Source: BACL27 sp947488385 (lineage in GTDB: Bacteria; Actinomycetota; Acidimicrobiia; Acidimicrobiales; Ilumatobacteraceae). From it: a stretch of 64,000 nt of DNA. How positions within the stretch are numbered: position 1 is the stretch's first letter; every line of letters starts with the position of its first letter. The DNA is taken from assembly GCA_964203655.1 (NCBI GenBank), contig CAXNMJ010000001.1:402206-466205 (forward strand). The letters are read 5' to 3'. Position numbers and translations under genes: made by a program. Shown here piece by piece: positions 36,842 to 46,290 of this stretch. The notes beneath the pieces were generated by a model. The model saw only the letters and a list, made by a program, of their open reading frames with translations, was not told where the DNA came from and ran no database searches.

Positions 36842-36979
36842 ATGTCGCTCGCAGCACTCTTTGGATTTGGAAGCGTTATTTTTCTGATCGTGATGACAGG
36901 CGCTTTTATTTACGGACTAACTGCCTTGCGACAAGTTGCCGACCGCGATAACTACCGACCGGGGTCTGCGAAAAACTAA
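36842..36979 (+). CDS. Small membrane protein, 45 aa
   Basis: Begins ATG 36842, 2 bp after the previous stop, with MSLAALFGFGSVIFLIVM as a single transmembrane segment followed by a polar tail ending in RPGSAKN. Probably forms a unit with the upstream 63-aa protein. The stop overlaps the convergent DUF2071 gene by four bases. Function unknown. Confidence 0.55.
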   Translation: MSLAALFGFGSVIFLIVMTGAFIYGLTALRQVADRDNYRPGSAKN

Positions 36980-37704
36980 ACGCGTTTCGGCAAGCCAACG
37001 CGCACAGGCACGCCACTCGAGAACATCACATGCGGCTCGCCGTTGACCTGCGCACTTGGGGCAGCAAAGCCAGCAGCTTGAATCAGCGAATCATCCACCG
37101 AGATAATTTCGGCTCTCTGCAATTTCCACTTTGGATGCGAAATCGGCGCATAACGCAAGTTTCCGCTCCGCGTAGTCGTATACAAACCCCAACGAGCGCT
37201 CAAAAAAATCTCGAGTGGTGACGGTTCAATTATTGGCTCCAAAATTTTTAGTTGAATTTTTGTTGACGCACTACCCCGTGGCCAACGGCGCTCGACCATT
37301 GTGTGCAATTCGTCGCCAACGCGTTTGTTGCTCGCCTTACCAAAGCAATATGGCAACGTATAAGTCGTACGCGCAACGAGAACCGGCAACAACCGGTTGA
37401 TATCCAGTGAACAAAACCAAACACCCGGCACGCCATTGCGACGCACATAAGTGCGAACATTAATTTCAGGAAACGACCCGAGATACGGCACAGCTGGTAA
37501 CCCAGGCACACCAATGCCTCGCATTGAAAAAGGAATCAACCCGACCCATGCCGAGCCATCACAGACATCAACTTCAAGTCCCGGCGGCAAAATGCGTGCA
37601 ACTTCATCTACCGAATACCGATAGTGAATGTATGCGAGGTCGTACCAACCCTGTTTCATGATCGCGCGCCTCACGGGCTGCGGACAAATCTCTGAATAGC
37701 TCAT
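36976..37704 (-). CDS. DUF2071 (YqjF-like) protein
   Basis: A 242-residue acetoacetate-decarboxylase-fold protein of family DUF2071. The family blocks MKQGWYDLAYIHYRYSVDEVARILPPGLEVD, GSAWVGLIPFSMRGIG and FPEINVRTYVRRNGVPGVWFCSLD are all present. The biochemical role of the family is not established. ATG 37704 (MSYSEICPQPVRRA) is chosen because it begins 8 bp after the upstream stop at 37713; a longer frame would overlap that gene. Confidence 0.8.
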   Translation of the reverse strand: MSYSEICPQPVRRAIMKQGWYDLAYIHYRYSVDEVARILPPGLEVDVCDGSAWVGLIPFSMRGIGVPGLPAVPYLGSFPEINVRTYVRRNGVPGVWFCSLDINRLLPVLVARTTYTLPYCFGKASNKRVGDELHTMVERRWPRGSASTKIQLKILEPIIEPSPLEIFLSARWGLYTTTRSGNLRYAPISHPKWKLQRAEIISVDDSLIQAAGFAAPSAQVNGEPHVMFSSGVPVRVGLPKRV

Positions 37705-37712
37705 CGTTTGAT

Positions 37713-38153
37713 TTAAGCCCGAACGTATTGCATAAGCATCACCGTGCACACGACTGCTCGTGCCGACCATGCAATAGTTCGCGGCCAATTCGTCACAACT
37801 AGTCGTCGACCAACTTCAGCAGTCGGATTCGCCACCATTTTTGCGTGCAATGGCACAGACAAAATCACTGTGCTACCGAGCGCAACAGCCAGCAAAACTG
37901 CGCCGATCCAAGGCCAAATTACTTGCACACCTTCGGGTCGACTAATCAACAGCCCCAATGTTGTGAAGCCCTCAACTGCCATTGGTATTGCCAACACTTG
38001 CCCGGTGCTGCGTTGGTGTTGCTCTGCGACTTTGACTGCGCGGTCAACGGGCACGCTCGCCAGCAACGGATAATGCACCCATTGCACGAACCAGATGACG
38101 CCAGTCATCACCGTCGCTGCCACAAAATTTGCCAACAAAATAATTTCACTCAC
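37713..38153 (-). CDS. Four-helix membrane protein (DUF1772-like)
   Basis: A 146-residue protein with four predicted helices (ILLANFVAATVMTGVIWFVQW, VLAIPMAVEGFTTLGLLI, VIWPWIGAVLLAVALGSTVIL, TIAWSARAVVCTVMLMQYV). The VQWVHYPLL and VPLHAKM motifs resemble the DUF1772/anthrone-oxygenase-like group. GTG 38153 (MSEIILLANF) is preferred to a longer frame because the extra residues are polar and unconserved in type. Co-directional with the DUF2071 gene, 8 bp apart. Function unknown. Confidence 0.55.
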   Translation of the reverse strand: MSEIILLANFVAATVMTGVIWFVQWVHYPLLASVPVDRAVKVAEQHQRSTGQVLAIPMAVEGFTTLGLLISRPEGVQVIWPWIGAVLLAVALGSTVILSVPLHAKMVANPTAEVGRRLVVTNWPRTIAWSARAVVCTVMLMQYVRA

Positions 38154-38230
38154 AATTTGCTCACTTCTGCAGAATACTCTGATAAGCACTGATCTATCTA
38201 GCGTGACATAAACAAAGGCAACAAGACTTG

Positions 38231-39112
38231 GTGAATACCGACACTGCGCAAAACAGAACTATCGATACTGCAAATGGCGTGAAGCTGCACACAGTGACAT
38301 GGGGTACATCACAAACACATCAACAAAAACCAATCGTTCTCGTACACGGACTTGCGTCGAATGCAATGCTGTGGGAAGGCGCGGCACTCGCCTTGTCTTC
38401 ACTCGGACATCTCGTTACTGCAGTTGATCTTCGCGGCCACGGTTTGAGCGAAAAACCTGAGTCTGGCTACGACATGCAGACCGTCACCAAAGATTTGGCG
38501 GGGGTCTTGAGCGAATTGCAAAAAGATGGATTCACGCAACCAGTTGTCTGTGGTCAATCGTGGGGTGGCAACGTTGTAGTTGAACTCGCGCACACAAACC
38601 CCAAATTAGTAAGCGGTGTTGTTTGTGTTGACGGCGGTTTTCTTGAGTTGCAAAATCATTACCCAAACTGGGATGACTGTGCTGAGGCATTACGTCCGCC
38701 GACAATTGCCGGAACACGAATTGCGGATTTCAAAAACTATTTGAAACGCGCTCATCCCGACTGGCCAGAGACCGGAATCAACGGCGCAATGTCATGCATG
38801 GAGCACCTGCCAGATGGCACGTTGCGCCCATGGCTAAATCTTGAGCGGCACCTGATGGTCTTACGCGGATTATGGGAGCACCACCCGACACATATATATA
38901 GCCAGATCACTGTGCCAGTGATGTTTGTGCCAGCAGAAGGACCGAGCGGAATATTCAATGAAACTAAACGCAGTGCAATCGAACACGCCATGCAATTAGT
39001 GCCCCAGGTGAAGGTTGAATGGTTTAGCCCTGCTGATCACGACTTGCATGCGCAACACCCTGAGCGTTTCGCCCAGGTTGTGCATGCAGCCATAACCGAC
39101 GGATTCTTCTGA
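38231..39112 (+). CDS. Alpha/beta hydrolase
   Basis: A 293-residue serine hydrolase fold protein. The oxyanion region VLVHGLASNAMLW near residue 35, the nucleophile elbow CGQSWGGNVV near residue 105 and the catalytic histidine in ADHDLHAQHPERFA near the C-terminus are visible, and the Asp strand VPVMFVPAEGPSG is near 235. The substrate is unknown. The start is GTG 38231 (TTG 38228 possible). The stop overlaps the ATG of the S51-type gene by one base, so the two are translationally coupled and probably act together. Confidence 0.8.
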   Translation: MNTDTAQNRTIDTANGVKLHTVTWGTSQTHQQKPIVLVHGLASNAMLWEGAALALSSLGHLVTAVDLRGHGLSEKPESGYDMQTVTKDLAGVLSELQKDGFTQPVVCGQSWGGNVVVELAHTNPKLVSGVVCVDGGFLELQNHYPNWDDCAEALRPPTIAGTRIADFKNYLKRAHPDWPETGINGAMSCMEHLPDGTLRPWLNLERHLMVLRGLWEHHPTHIYSQITVPVMFVPAEGPSGIFNETKRSAIEHAMQLVPQVKVEWFSPADHDLHAQHPERFAQVVHAAITDGFF

Positions 39113-40389
39113 TGACAACGCCACACATACTTGCCGTAATGGGATCAGGCGAAACTGCGCCAACGATGGTCACAACGCACCGAATGCTCGCAAGCAAACT
39201 TCAAAAACCTGCGCGCGCAGTTTTGCTCGACACACCTTATGGCTTTCAAGAAAATGCCCCTGAACTTGCGACCAAGGCTGTGGATTATTTTCAAACAAGC
39301 ATCAATCTTGAACTTGAAGTTGCGGGGCTCACTGAAATAATTGGTGCAGACTCTTTGGCAGTTGAGCGCGGTCTGCAAAAAGTCGCCGATGCAGATTATG
39401 TCTTTGCTGGTCCTGGCTCGCCGACATACGCGTTGCGTCAATGGTCAGGCACATCGCTTGCTGGTTTACTCAACAAAAAACTTCGTGACGGCGGCATCGT
39501 GACTTTTGCATCGGCGGCCGCATTGACACTTGGTCGATTCACTCTGCCTGTTTATGAAATCTACAAAGTCGGCGAAGACCCGCGGTGGCTCGATGGTCTC
39601 AACATTCTCGGCGAAATCGGTATCAACGTTGCGCTCATCCCGCACTACAACAATGCCGAAGGCGGTCATCACGACACTCGTTTTTGTTATATGGGTGAAC
39701 GGCGCTTGTCGATGCTTGAGCGCGAACTACCTGCTGATGTTTATGTACTTGGCGTAGACGAACACACTGGCATGGTCATCGACCTCGACACCGAGACCGT
39801 AACTGTTGTCGGCAAAGGCGTCGTAACAATTCGGGTTCGTGGTGAATCTACACAGATTGCTTCAGGCGAAACTTTTTCGATCGATCGTTTGCGCGACCCG
39901 CAGTCAACAGCGGCACCTACTGCGAAAACCAAAACTGATAACCCCCCATCTGATTCTGTGCTTGCGGGCGCGACTCAGGCGTCGACAACTTTTGACAACA
40001 ATCTTCGCGAAGCAACAGATCGGTTGAATCAAGTTTTTTCAGCCGCACTTGCCAACTCTGACGCCGATGGTGCAGCGCGTGCAGCACTCGAGCTAGACGA
40101 CGCGATCGCAGGTTGGTCGGGTGACACTCTGCAGAGCGACGCAACTGATCACGCTCGAGCAGTTTTGCGCAGCATGATCACACGTTTGGCGGGCGCAGCA
40201 ACGGGTGGGCTACGCGACCCGCGCGATGTGCTCGGGCCTTTTGTGCAAGTGCTTCTTGATTTGCGCGCTCAGGTGCGCGCCGACAAACGTTTCGATTTGT
40301 CAGACATCATTCGTGATCGATTAGCCGCGCTAAATGTTGAAGTTCGCGACACGCCAGAAGGCGCGCAGTGGGATTTTCGAACTAGCTAA
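39112..40389 (+). CDS. Peptidase S51-like domain fused to a CysS-type C-terminal domain
   Basis: A 425-residue two-domain protein. Residues 1-265 are a class I glutamine-amidotransferase-like S51 (cyanophycinase/peptidase E) fold: MGSGETAPTM, the LLDTPYGFQENAP strand, nucleophile region GGIVTFASAAALTLG (Ser in ASAAA) and PHYNNAEGGHHDTRFCYMGERRL. After a Thr/Ser-rich linker, residues 300-425 resemble the C-terminal helical domain of cysteinyl-tRNA synthetase: FVQVLLDLRAQVRADKRFDLSDIIRDRLAALNVEVRDTPEGAQW. That domain normally helps hold tRNA-Cys. The tail lacks the synthetase catalytic domain. The role is unknown; coupling to the alpha/beta hydrolase is suggestive. Confidence 0.75.
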   Translation: MTTPHILAVMGSGETAPTMVTTHRMLASKLQKPARAVLLDTPYGFQENAPELATKAVDYFQTSINLELEVAGLTEIIGADSLAVERGLQKVADADYVFAGPGSPTYALRQWSGTSLAGLLNKKLRDGGIVTFASAAALTLGRFTLPVYEIYKVGEDPRWLDGLNILGEIGINVALIPHYNNAEGGHHDTRFCYMGERRLSMLERELPADVYVLGVDEHTGMVIDLDTETVTVVGKGVVTIRVRGESTQIASGETFSIDRLRDPQSTAAPTAKTKTDNPPSDSVLAGATQASTTFDNNLREATDRLNQVFSAALANSDADGAARAALELDDAIAGWSGDTLQSDATDHARAVLRSMITRLAGAATGGLRDPRDVLGPFVQVLLDLRAQVRADKRFDLSDIIRDRLAALNVEVRDTPEGAQWDFRTS

Positions 40390-40401
40390 TTAGCGCGCAA
40401 A

Positions 40402-41253
40402 TTAGAGATGGCCGAGAGACGCCATCTTGGCACGGTTTCGCGTGCCAGCAATCGCGTAAACAACTACGAACACCAAAGCGTCAAGCAAAATAATTGTTGC
40501 ACTCGCCGAAGTATCTAGGTGATAACTCAAATTCATGCCGATAAAGCATGTCACTGCGCCTATCACGGGCGAAATCCACAACAGCCGTGAGAAACTATTC
40601 GTAGTCATGCGGGCTGATGCAGCCGGAATCACGAGCAGCGCCGAAATCAGCAGCGTGCCAATCACGCGCATGGTCACCAAAATCGTTAGCGAGATCATCG
40701 CCAACAACACAGCCTCAACGAGTGAAACTCGAACATTGCTGACTTGGGCAACATCTCTGTCAAAAGTCGAAAAAAGCAACTTGCGATAACCGAGCACGAC
40801 GACTGCAAGACCCAACACGGCAACGAGCGCAACAGCATAAATATCTGCGACTTTTACTCCAAGCACGCTGCCAAACAACACTGCTTCGATGCTCTTTGAG
40901 GCTTGGCCATAACGATTCATCAATGCCAGACCAAGTGCGAACGAAGCCGTAGTTACTACGCCAATGGCAGCATCGGCACCGATCACGCGGCGGCGTGCGA
41001 CTCTGGCAATTAACAAACCTGACACAACACCCCAAATGCCGGCACCCAAAAAGTAGTTGACTTTCATTACTGCGCTAGCTGCCGCGCCACCAAAAACTGC
41101 GTGCGACAAACCGTGTCCGATATAACTCATGCCGCGCAGAATTACAAAAACTCCGAGCAAGCCACACAACGCCCCGGCGATTGTTGCAACAATCAATCCG
41201 TTTCGAAAGAACTGAAATTCGTACGGCTCGAACAAATTAAATGCAAAAATCAT
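40402..41253 (-). CDS. Zn/Mn ABC transporter permease
   Basis: A 283-residue permease of the ABC-3 (ZnuB/MntB) family with about eight helices. Conserved blocks include FFRNGLIVATIAGALCGLLGVFVILRGMSYIGHGLSHAVFGGAA and VIGTLLISALLVIPAASARMTTNSFSRLLW. The start overlaps the ATPase stop (ATGA), so it follows the ATPase in one operon. It forms the membrane channel for a divalent metal. Confidence 0.88.
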   Translation of the reverse strand: MIFAFNLFEPYEFQFFRNGLIVATIAGALCGLLGVFVILRGMSYIGHGLSHAVFGGAAASAVMKVNYFLGAGIWGVVSGLLIARVARRRVIGADAAIGVVTTASFALGLALMNRYGQASKSIEAVLFGSVLGVKVADIYAVALVAVLGLAVVVLGYRKLLFSTFDRDVAQVSNVRVSLVEAVLLAMISLTILVTMRVIGTLLISALLVIPAASARMTTNSFSRLLWISPVIGAVTCFIGMNLSYHLDTSASATIILLDALVFVVVYAIAGTRNRAKMASLGHL

Positions 41254-42053
41254 TTGCCTTCTCCGCGCATTGCAACTCGACCGTGATCAACTACCAACGG
41301 CATACCGCCATGCTCGAGTACTTCCATTGGCGCACCGTAAGTGACTTCAAGAACCTCAGACGTAAGTACTTCGCGCGGACTTCCATCAGCAATCACAGTC
41401 TTTTTGAAACAAACCACCCGAGGCAAGTGGGCTGCCAAACCGTTTAGGTCGTGCGTTGTCAACACAATCGTCAAACCCTCTTGGTGAAGATCTGCAAGAA
41501 GATGCAGAATTTCGTGGCGTGTTCGAACATCCACGCCTGAGGTGGGTTCATCCATGATCAAAATATCTGGCTGACGAAACATTGCGCGTGCAAGAAACAC
41601 TCGTTGCTGTTGCCCGCCCGAGAGTTCGCGAATGTGACGATTAGCAACATCTGCGATGCCAAGTTTTTCAAGCACTTCTCGAACATCGGTGCGCTCTTTT
41701 GAAGTGATTCGTGGCCACCACCTAGTTTTTGAGCGAGTCATCACGATGACTTCTTCGACTGTGACCGGGAAGTACCAATCAACTGTTTCGACTTGCGGCA
41801 CATAACCAATCGTTAAGCGAGGATCAATAGTTATCGAACCGTGCGCAACTGGTTGTGAGCCAATAATTGCCTTCAGCAAAGTTGTTTTGCCAGAACCAGA
41901 TGGGCCGACAATGCCCACGAACTCGCCCCGATTGATCGTTAGATAGACGTCTTCGACAACTGGCGCGTTGCCATACGTACATGAAACATGTTCGCAAACA
42001 ATCAACTGGTTATCGGTTTTACTGAGGATACTTTGCCTCGTCTTTGACGACAT
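41250..42053 (-). CDS. Zn/Mn ABC transporter ATP-binding protein
   Basis: A 267-residue ATPase with Walker A GPSGSGKTTLLKAI, signature LSGGQQQRVFLARAM, Walker B ILIMDEPTSGVD and H-loop TTHDLNGLA. The fold and length match ZnuC/MntA-type subunits. ATG 42053 (MSSKTRQSIL) is used; ATGs at 42065 and 42062 are also in frame. All overlap the reconstructed 3' end of the binding-protein gene, indicating coupling. Confidence 0.85.
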   Translation of the reverse strand: MSSKTRQSILSKTDNQLIVCEHVSCTYGNAPVVEDVYLTINRGEFVGIVGPSGSGKTTLLKAIIGSQPVAHGSITIDPRLTIGYVPQVETVDWYFPVTVEEVIVMTRSKTRWWPRITSKERTDVREVLEKLGIADVANRHIRELSGGQQQRVFLARAMFRQPDILIMDEPTSGVDVRTRHEILHLLADLHQEGLTIVLTTHDLNGLAAHLPRVVCFKKTVIADGSPREVLTSEVLEVTYGAPMEVLEHGGMPLVVDHGRVAMRGEGK

Positions 42054-43046
42054 CTTGAACATCAAGAGACTTCAACGCCGAAGCATCACCACCGAGCGCC
42101 TCAACAATTGTTACGAAGTTAAATCTCATTAAGACCCAGCCATGAGTGTTCTGCGTCTCCTGGTTCGCCAATCAGATCATCGTCGCGCAAGACGTCAACA
42201 TATCGCACGCCAGTTTCGACACCAATTTGTTCGAGCACGGTTGACGGAAACACCTCACTGCCAAATATTGCCTTTACTTTTTGGCTTCTTTACCTGAGAA
42301 ATCAATTCAGCAATATCTTTTGGGGTTGGTTCATCAAAAGATGAAGGCTGAATTGCGCCAACCACCGTGAAACCATAATTAGTCGCAAAATAAGCGTAAG
42401 CGTCATGATATGTCAGTAGTTTGCGTTGATCTTCGGGAATAGTCGCAGTCGCAATCTTTGTTGCTTCATCGAGTGCATCAATCTTCAATGCGAATGCAGA
42501 AAAATTGCGCTCGTAAATCGCTGCATTCGACGGGTCACGACGCACGAGCACATCTCTAACGACTTGCGCATACTTTTTTGCCATTGGCGGGTTTGTCCAT
42601 AAGTGAGGGTTGGGCTTGCCACCCTCTTTTGGAAACGAGAAGTCATAAATATATTCAGATTCAGGCAATGTCTCAGTGCCAAGTTCGCAAACACTTGAGC
42701 CTTGTCGAATATTTGCCAAGGCAAGATCTTTAGTCGGCTCTTCAAGCACAAGACCGTTGATAAACACAATGTCTGCTGATTCAAGTGTGGCGGCGTCACT
42801 TGGCTTTGGTTCAAACGTGTGCGAGTTTGTTCCTTCAGGCACGATGCCCGTGATTATTGCTGATGAGCCGCCTGCAATATTTGCCACAATGCTCGTGATC
42901 GGCGCAACAGTTGTAGCTATTTTTATCGCTCTATCTTGAACGACATCTCCGAGTGAACAGCCAACACTTTGTGACGATGAGCCTTGGTCGCTGCCAGAGC
43001 AACTCGCAATAAATATCGAAAGAGCAAGAACAGTTTTAATCTTCAT
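42019..43046 (-). CDS. Zn/Mn ABC transporter substrate-binding lipoprotein, two frameshifts
   Basis: A cluster A-I (ZnuA/TroA-like) binding protein. The lipobox is in ALSIFIASCSGSDQG. Metal ligands can be placed at NSHTFEPKPSD, NPHLWTNPPM, SSFDEPTPKDI and the aspartate-containing RYVDVLRDDDLIGEP. The first frame stops after SQVKKPK; the sequence resumes as VKAIFGSEVFPSTVLEQIGVETG (break at 42278-42282, a run of five A on the coding strand, one extra base) and again as MRFNFVTIVEALGGDASALKS (break at 42128-42134, one extra base). The reconstructed stop is at 42019. No histidine-rich loop is present, so manganese is as likely as zinc. Confidence 0.75.
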
Positions 43047-43057
43047 AACTTTGTGAC

Positions 43058-44000
43058 TCAGCTTTCTATGATTTGGTCGAGTATTTGTGCAGTTCGAAGC
43101 GAATCTCTTGTTGGCATTACCCAACCAGAACTCTCTGCGATTTGCTTACTAACCTGTTCGATCATATTCGACAAATGCATCAGCTTCACCAAAATTCTCG
43201 GTGTGTTCATTCACGCGCAACGAACTCGGCTCGCGCCAAGTTGAAAAAGCTTCACCGGCTTCAGTTGCAATGATGCCAGAACTACCTTCAATTTTCAATA
43301 TCTGGGGTACATCTTTTTCAAATGAGCTCATCAACTGAACGCTTGTTTTGTTGTTGATCATCGCCTTCACTTCAGTCGTCAAATCAATTTTTGTGGGGCC
43401 AATTTTTCGATCAACACTGTTTATTTTCAAATCGTTGGCACCTTGAGTGAGCGCCACCCACATATTTGCTTGGTAGCAACCAATATCAAGCAACGCACCG
43501 CCACCCAATAATGGGTCAAGCCGATAGTTCTCTGTCATTTCTGATTTGAAACCCCATTGCGACTCGATTGATTTAACTTCACCGATCGCGCCAGATTCGA
43601 TTAATTCAACAATGCGCCTAAATCGCGGGTGCCAGCGAGTCCACACTGCTTCTACCAATAAACGATTGCAGCGCTTCGAACACTCGATCATTTGTTGAAC
43701 TTCAAGCGCATTTAGACCAAGTGGCTTTTCGCACAACACATGTTTGCCTGCTTCAAGCGACTTTGTTACCCATTCAAGATGCTGATGATTGGCGAGACTG
43801 ATATAAACAACTTCAATTTGTGGATCATCTAACAACTGTTGATAAGAGTCGTACACAGTTTGCGGCTCGAACTTTGCCGAACGTGCTCTGTCTCGACTCG
43901 CTACACCAAAAAGCTGGGCGTTGTTTGCGGCATGCACTGCCGGCGCCGTTGCCCGATTGGCGATCCACCCAGCACCGAGAAAACCCCATTTGACCGACAT
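43058..44000 (-). CDS. Gfo/Idh/MocA oxidoreductase, one frameshift at the C-terminus
   Basis: A Rossmann-fold NAD(P)-dependent dehydrogenase (about 313 aa when rejoined). The N-terminal WGFLGAGWIANRA binds the nucleotide, the EKP motif is in HVLCEKPLGLNA and the DIGCYQANMW motif holds the catalytic histidine-equivalent region. The main frame stops after AFVEYD at 43149; the last 37 residues (MIEQVSKQIAESSGWVMPTRD... QILDQIIES) are in another frame. The break at 43160-43169 fits one extra base. It ends 12 bp before the binding-protein ATG. Substrates of this family are sugars or inositols, and this one is not assigned. Confidence 0.78.
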
Positions 44001-44002
44001 GG

Positions 44003-45051
44003 CTAAACCAAACTTGAAGTGATTCTGTCGCGCAATTTGGGCACAACTGGCATTGCGTTGTTGAGAGCCGACTCTTCTGCCGCCTGCATAATCGCAACAA
44101 CGTTTCGCGATTGCAAAGCGTTGACCGACATCGGCTTGCCATCGGTCAGATAATCAACTATCGATTTATGAAATTCGAATTCATCTTGTTTTTCGAGTTC
44201 AACTGTTTGTGGCGTGCCGTCTTGACGATGCAACGTCAAAATAGCCGGAAGATCAGCCACAGCGGGCTCGGCCATTGGATTCCAATCGCCGACGATGGCA
44301 CCAAGTGTGCCGAGCACATAGAACTTTGGCTTTCTTGCAGCCGCGAGATCTGAGTGAACAAATGTGGCTTGCTTGCCGGTCTTAAAAGTAATTGTTACTT
44401 GAGCATGATCAGCGTTCGTCGCATGTGTCCAAACTCTTTTATGGTTCTGCCCGCTGACATGGGCAACATCATCGGTAATGATGTTCAAGATTTGATCAAT
44501 AAAGTGACTGCCCCAATCGAAAATTGCACCACCAGAAACCAACGCATCCGAGTGCCAGTAATCGCATGGGCGTGAGTAGCCGCCGACAAAAGTGTCGAGT
44601 TGATAGACCTCGCCGATTGCACCCGAAGCGATTAACGAGCGCAGCGTCACGAAGTCGGCATCAAACCGACGATTCTGATACACAACAAGAAGCAACTTTT
44701 TATCCTCGGCCAATTTGATCAATTGATCACACTCGCTGGCAGTGAGCGCCATCGGCTTTTCAAGAACGACATTGATGTTGCGCTCTAGAGATTCTTTTGC
44801 CCAATGAAAGTGACTGTTTGGCGGTGTTGAAATTACAACTAAGTCAAGCAAGCCTGAGTCAAGCATCTCGGTTGCATCGCTGAAGCCAACAAAGTCTTGG
44901 TCGCGAGTTCGCGAGCTGCGGCAATTCGCTCAGGCTTCGTGTCGCATACGGCCGAAAGAACCAAACCGTCTGTATTTTGAACCGCCAAATTATGTTCGTA
45001 ACCAATCGCCCCGTAGGCAAGCAGGCCAACCCTGATCGGTTTATTGAACAT
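44003..45051 (-). CDS. Gfo/Idh/MocA oxidoreductase, one frameshift at the N-terminus
   Basis: A second dehydrogenase of the same family, about 349 aa. The first segment (ATG 45051) gives VGLLAYGAIGYEHNLAVQ and ELATK, and the rest continues in another frame as DFVGFSDATEMLDSGLLDLVVISTPPNSH. The break at about 44896-44900 fits one missing A. The EKP motif NVVLEKPMALTASECD and the catalytic FDWGSHFIDQI are intact. It ends 2 bp before the next dehydrogenase, so the two are an operon pair leading into the metal transporter genes. It may be paired for successive oxidation of a sugar derivative. Confidence 0.75.
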
Positions 45052-45144
45052 TGTCGTTATAACTCTATTGTGATGACCTTAATATCGCACCGCGCCGACC
45101 AAATTGAAACGAGAAAGTGACAGTGTGACACTCGTCGTACGTTG

Positions 45145-46290
45145 TTACGGAAATGGAACTTGTGAAACCGTTGCAGAGAATTCGCCGTCTGGGGTTTGAA
45201 CAGTCACTTGTGTGCCTACCGCCGTGTAGTCAATAGCAAGTTGACCAAGCGCAACATTCGTTTCGAGTCGTGGCGACCAAACAGCCGAAGTGACCGAACC
45301 AATTTGCTTGCCGTTCACTTTGACTGGCCACGGGTTGCGATTCGCCGGAACTTTTGGTCCGTCAATTCTCAAGCCACACACACGACGATCGATACCCCGC
45401 TTGGCAACCGCACGAATCGCATCAAGACCGATCGCTTCGATGTCAGCATCTAGCGAAACATATTGTTCCATCGCTGCTTCGAGCGGTGTATCTGCGCGAG
45501 TGATGTCAGAACCATAAGTCATCAAGCCTGCTTCGATGCGCTCGATTAAATTCGGACAACCCGGGCCAATATCAAATTGCTTGCCCGCTTCGGCCAACGC
45601 ATCATAAAGTTGCAATCCGATTACAGCGTCGTCAACATAAATTTCAAAACCACCTTGGGCGCTCCAGCCACTGCGTGCAACTAAAAACTTATGTCCACGA
45701 AATTCGAGATTGTCAAACCTGAAGAACTTCGTCTTGCGAACAGCCTCACCAAAAACGGCAACAACAACATCTTCGGCTTTTGGTCCTTGCACCGCGAGCG
45801 GCCAAATCTCTGGCTCAAAAATCTGCACATCAAGCTTCATTCCGAGTGCGATGCCTTGTGCCCATAGCAAAATATCTAGGTCTGAAATCGAAAACCAAAA
45901 TCGATCTTCAGCGACTCGAATTGCAACTGGGTCGTTAAGCAAAAAACCATCCTGGTCACAAACGGGCGCCAGCGCACATCGACCGATTTCGAGTTTGCGC
46001 AAATCACGCACCGTCATTAATTGCGCAAGTCGGGCGGCATCTGGGCCATGCAGTTCAACTTGTCGCTGACAAGAAACATCCCACAGTTGAACTTTGCTGC
46101 GGAGGTGAAAATAATCTTCTTCAACCCCACGAATGCGAGTCGGCAACAACATGTGGTTATAAATCGTGTACGCCTGCACGCCAAAATCTTCAACACGACT
46201 TGAAAACGGTGTCGAACGAGTGCGACGCGTAATCGCCAATTGTGGCGCGTTTTTTGGCGGCTGAATTGTCGGTGTGTAGATCATCGTCAT
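45145..46290 (-). CDS. dmdA: DmdA-like DMSP demethylase / GcvT-family aminomethyltransferase
   Basis: A 381-residue GcvT-fold protein. Blocks that look like DmdA rather than glycine-cleavage T protein include RRTRSTPFSSRVEDFGVQAYTIYNHMLLPT, EDYFHLRSKVQLWDVSCQRQVEL, LMTVRDLRKLEIGRCALAPVCD, RFWFSISDLDILLWAQGIA and IARSGW-type ARSGWSAQGGFEIYVD, with CPNLIERIEAGLMTYGSD. DmdA transfers a methyl group from dimethylsulfoniopropionate to tetrahydrofolate, giving methylmercaptopropionate. A close GcvT relative with another methyl donor is the main alternative. ATG 46290 overlaps the DUF1326 stop (ATGA), giving an operon DUF2182-DUF1326-dmdA. No glycine-cleavage genes are near. Confidence 0.7.
   Translation of the reverse strand: MTMIYTPTIQPPKNAPQLAITRRTRSTPFSSRVEDFGVQAYTIYNHMLLPTRIRGVEEDYFHLRSKVQLWDVSCQRQVELHGPDAARLAQLMTVRDLRKLEIGRCALAPVCDQDGFLLNDPVAIRVAEDRFWFSISDLDILLWAQGIALGMKLDVQIFEPEIWPLAVQGPKAEDVVVAVFGEAVRKTKFFRFDNLEFRGHKFLVARSGWSAQGGFEIYVDDAVIGLQLYDALAEAGKQFDIGPGCPNLIERIEAGLMTYGSDITRADTPLEAAMEQYVSLDADIEAIGLDAIRAVAKRGIDRRVCGLRIDGPKVPANRNPWPVKVNGKQIGSVTSAVWSPRLETNVALGQLAIDYTAVGTQVTVQTPDGEFSATVSQVPFP

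Noticed and set aside
45113..45135. AGTGT-G-ACACT palindrome downstream of dmdA as a terminator
   Set aside because: The stem is only 5 bp and no T run follows in either direction.
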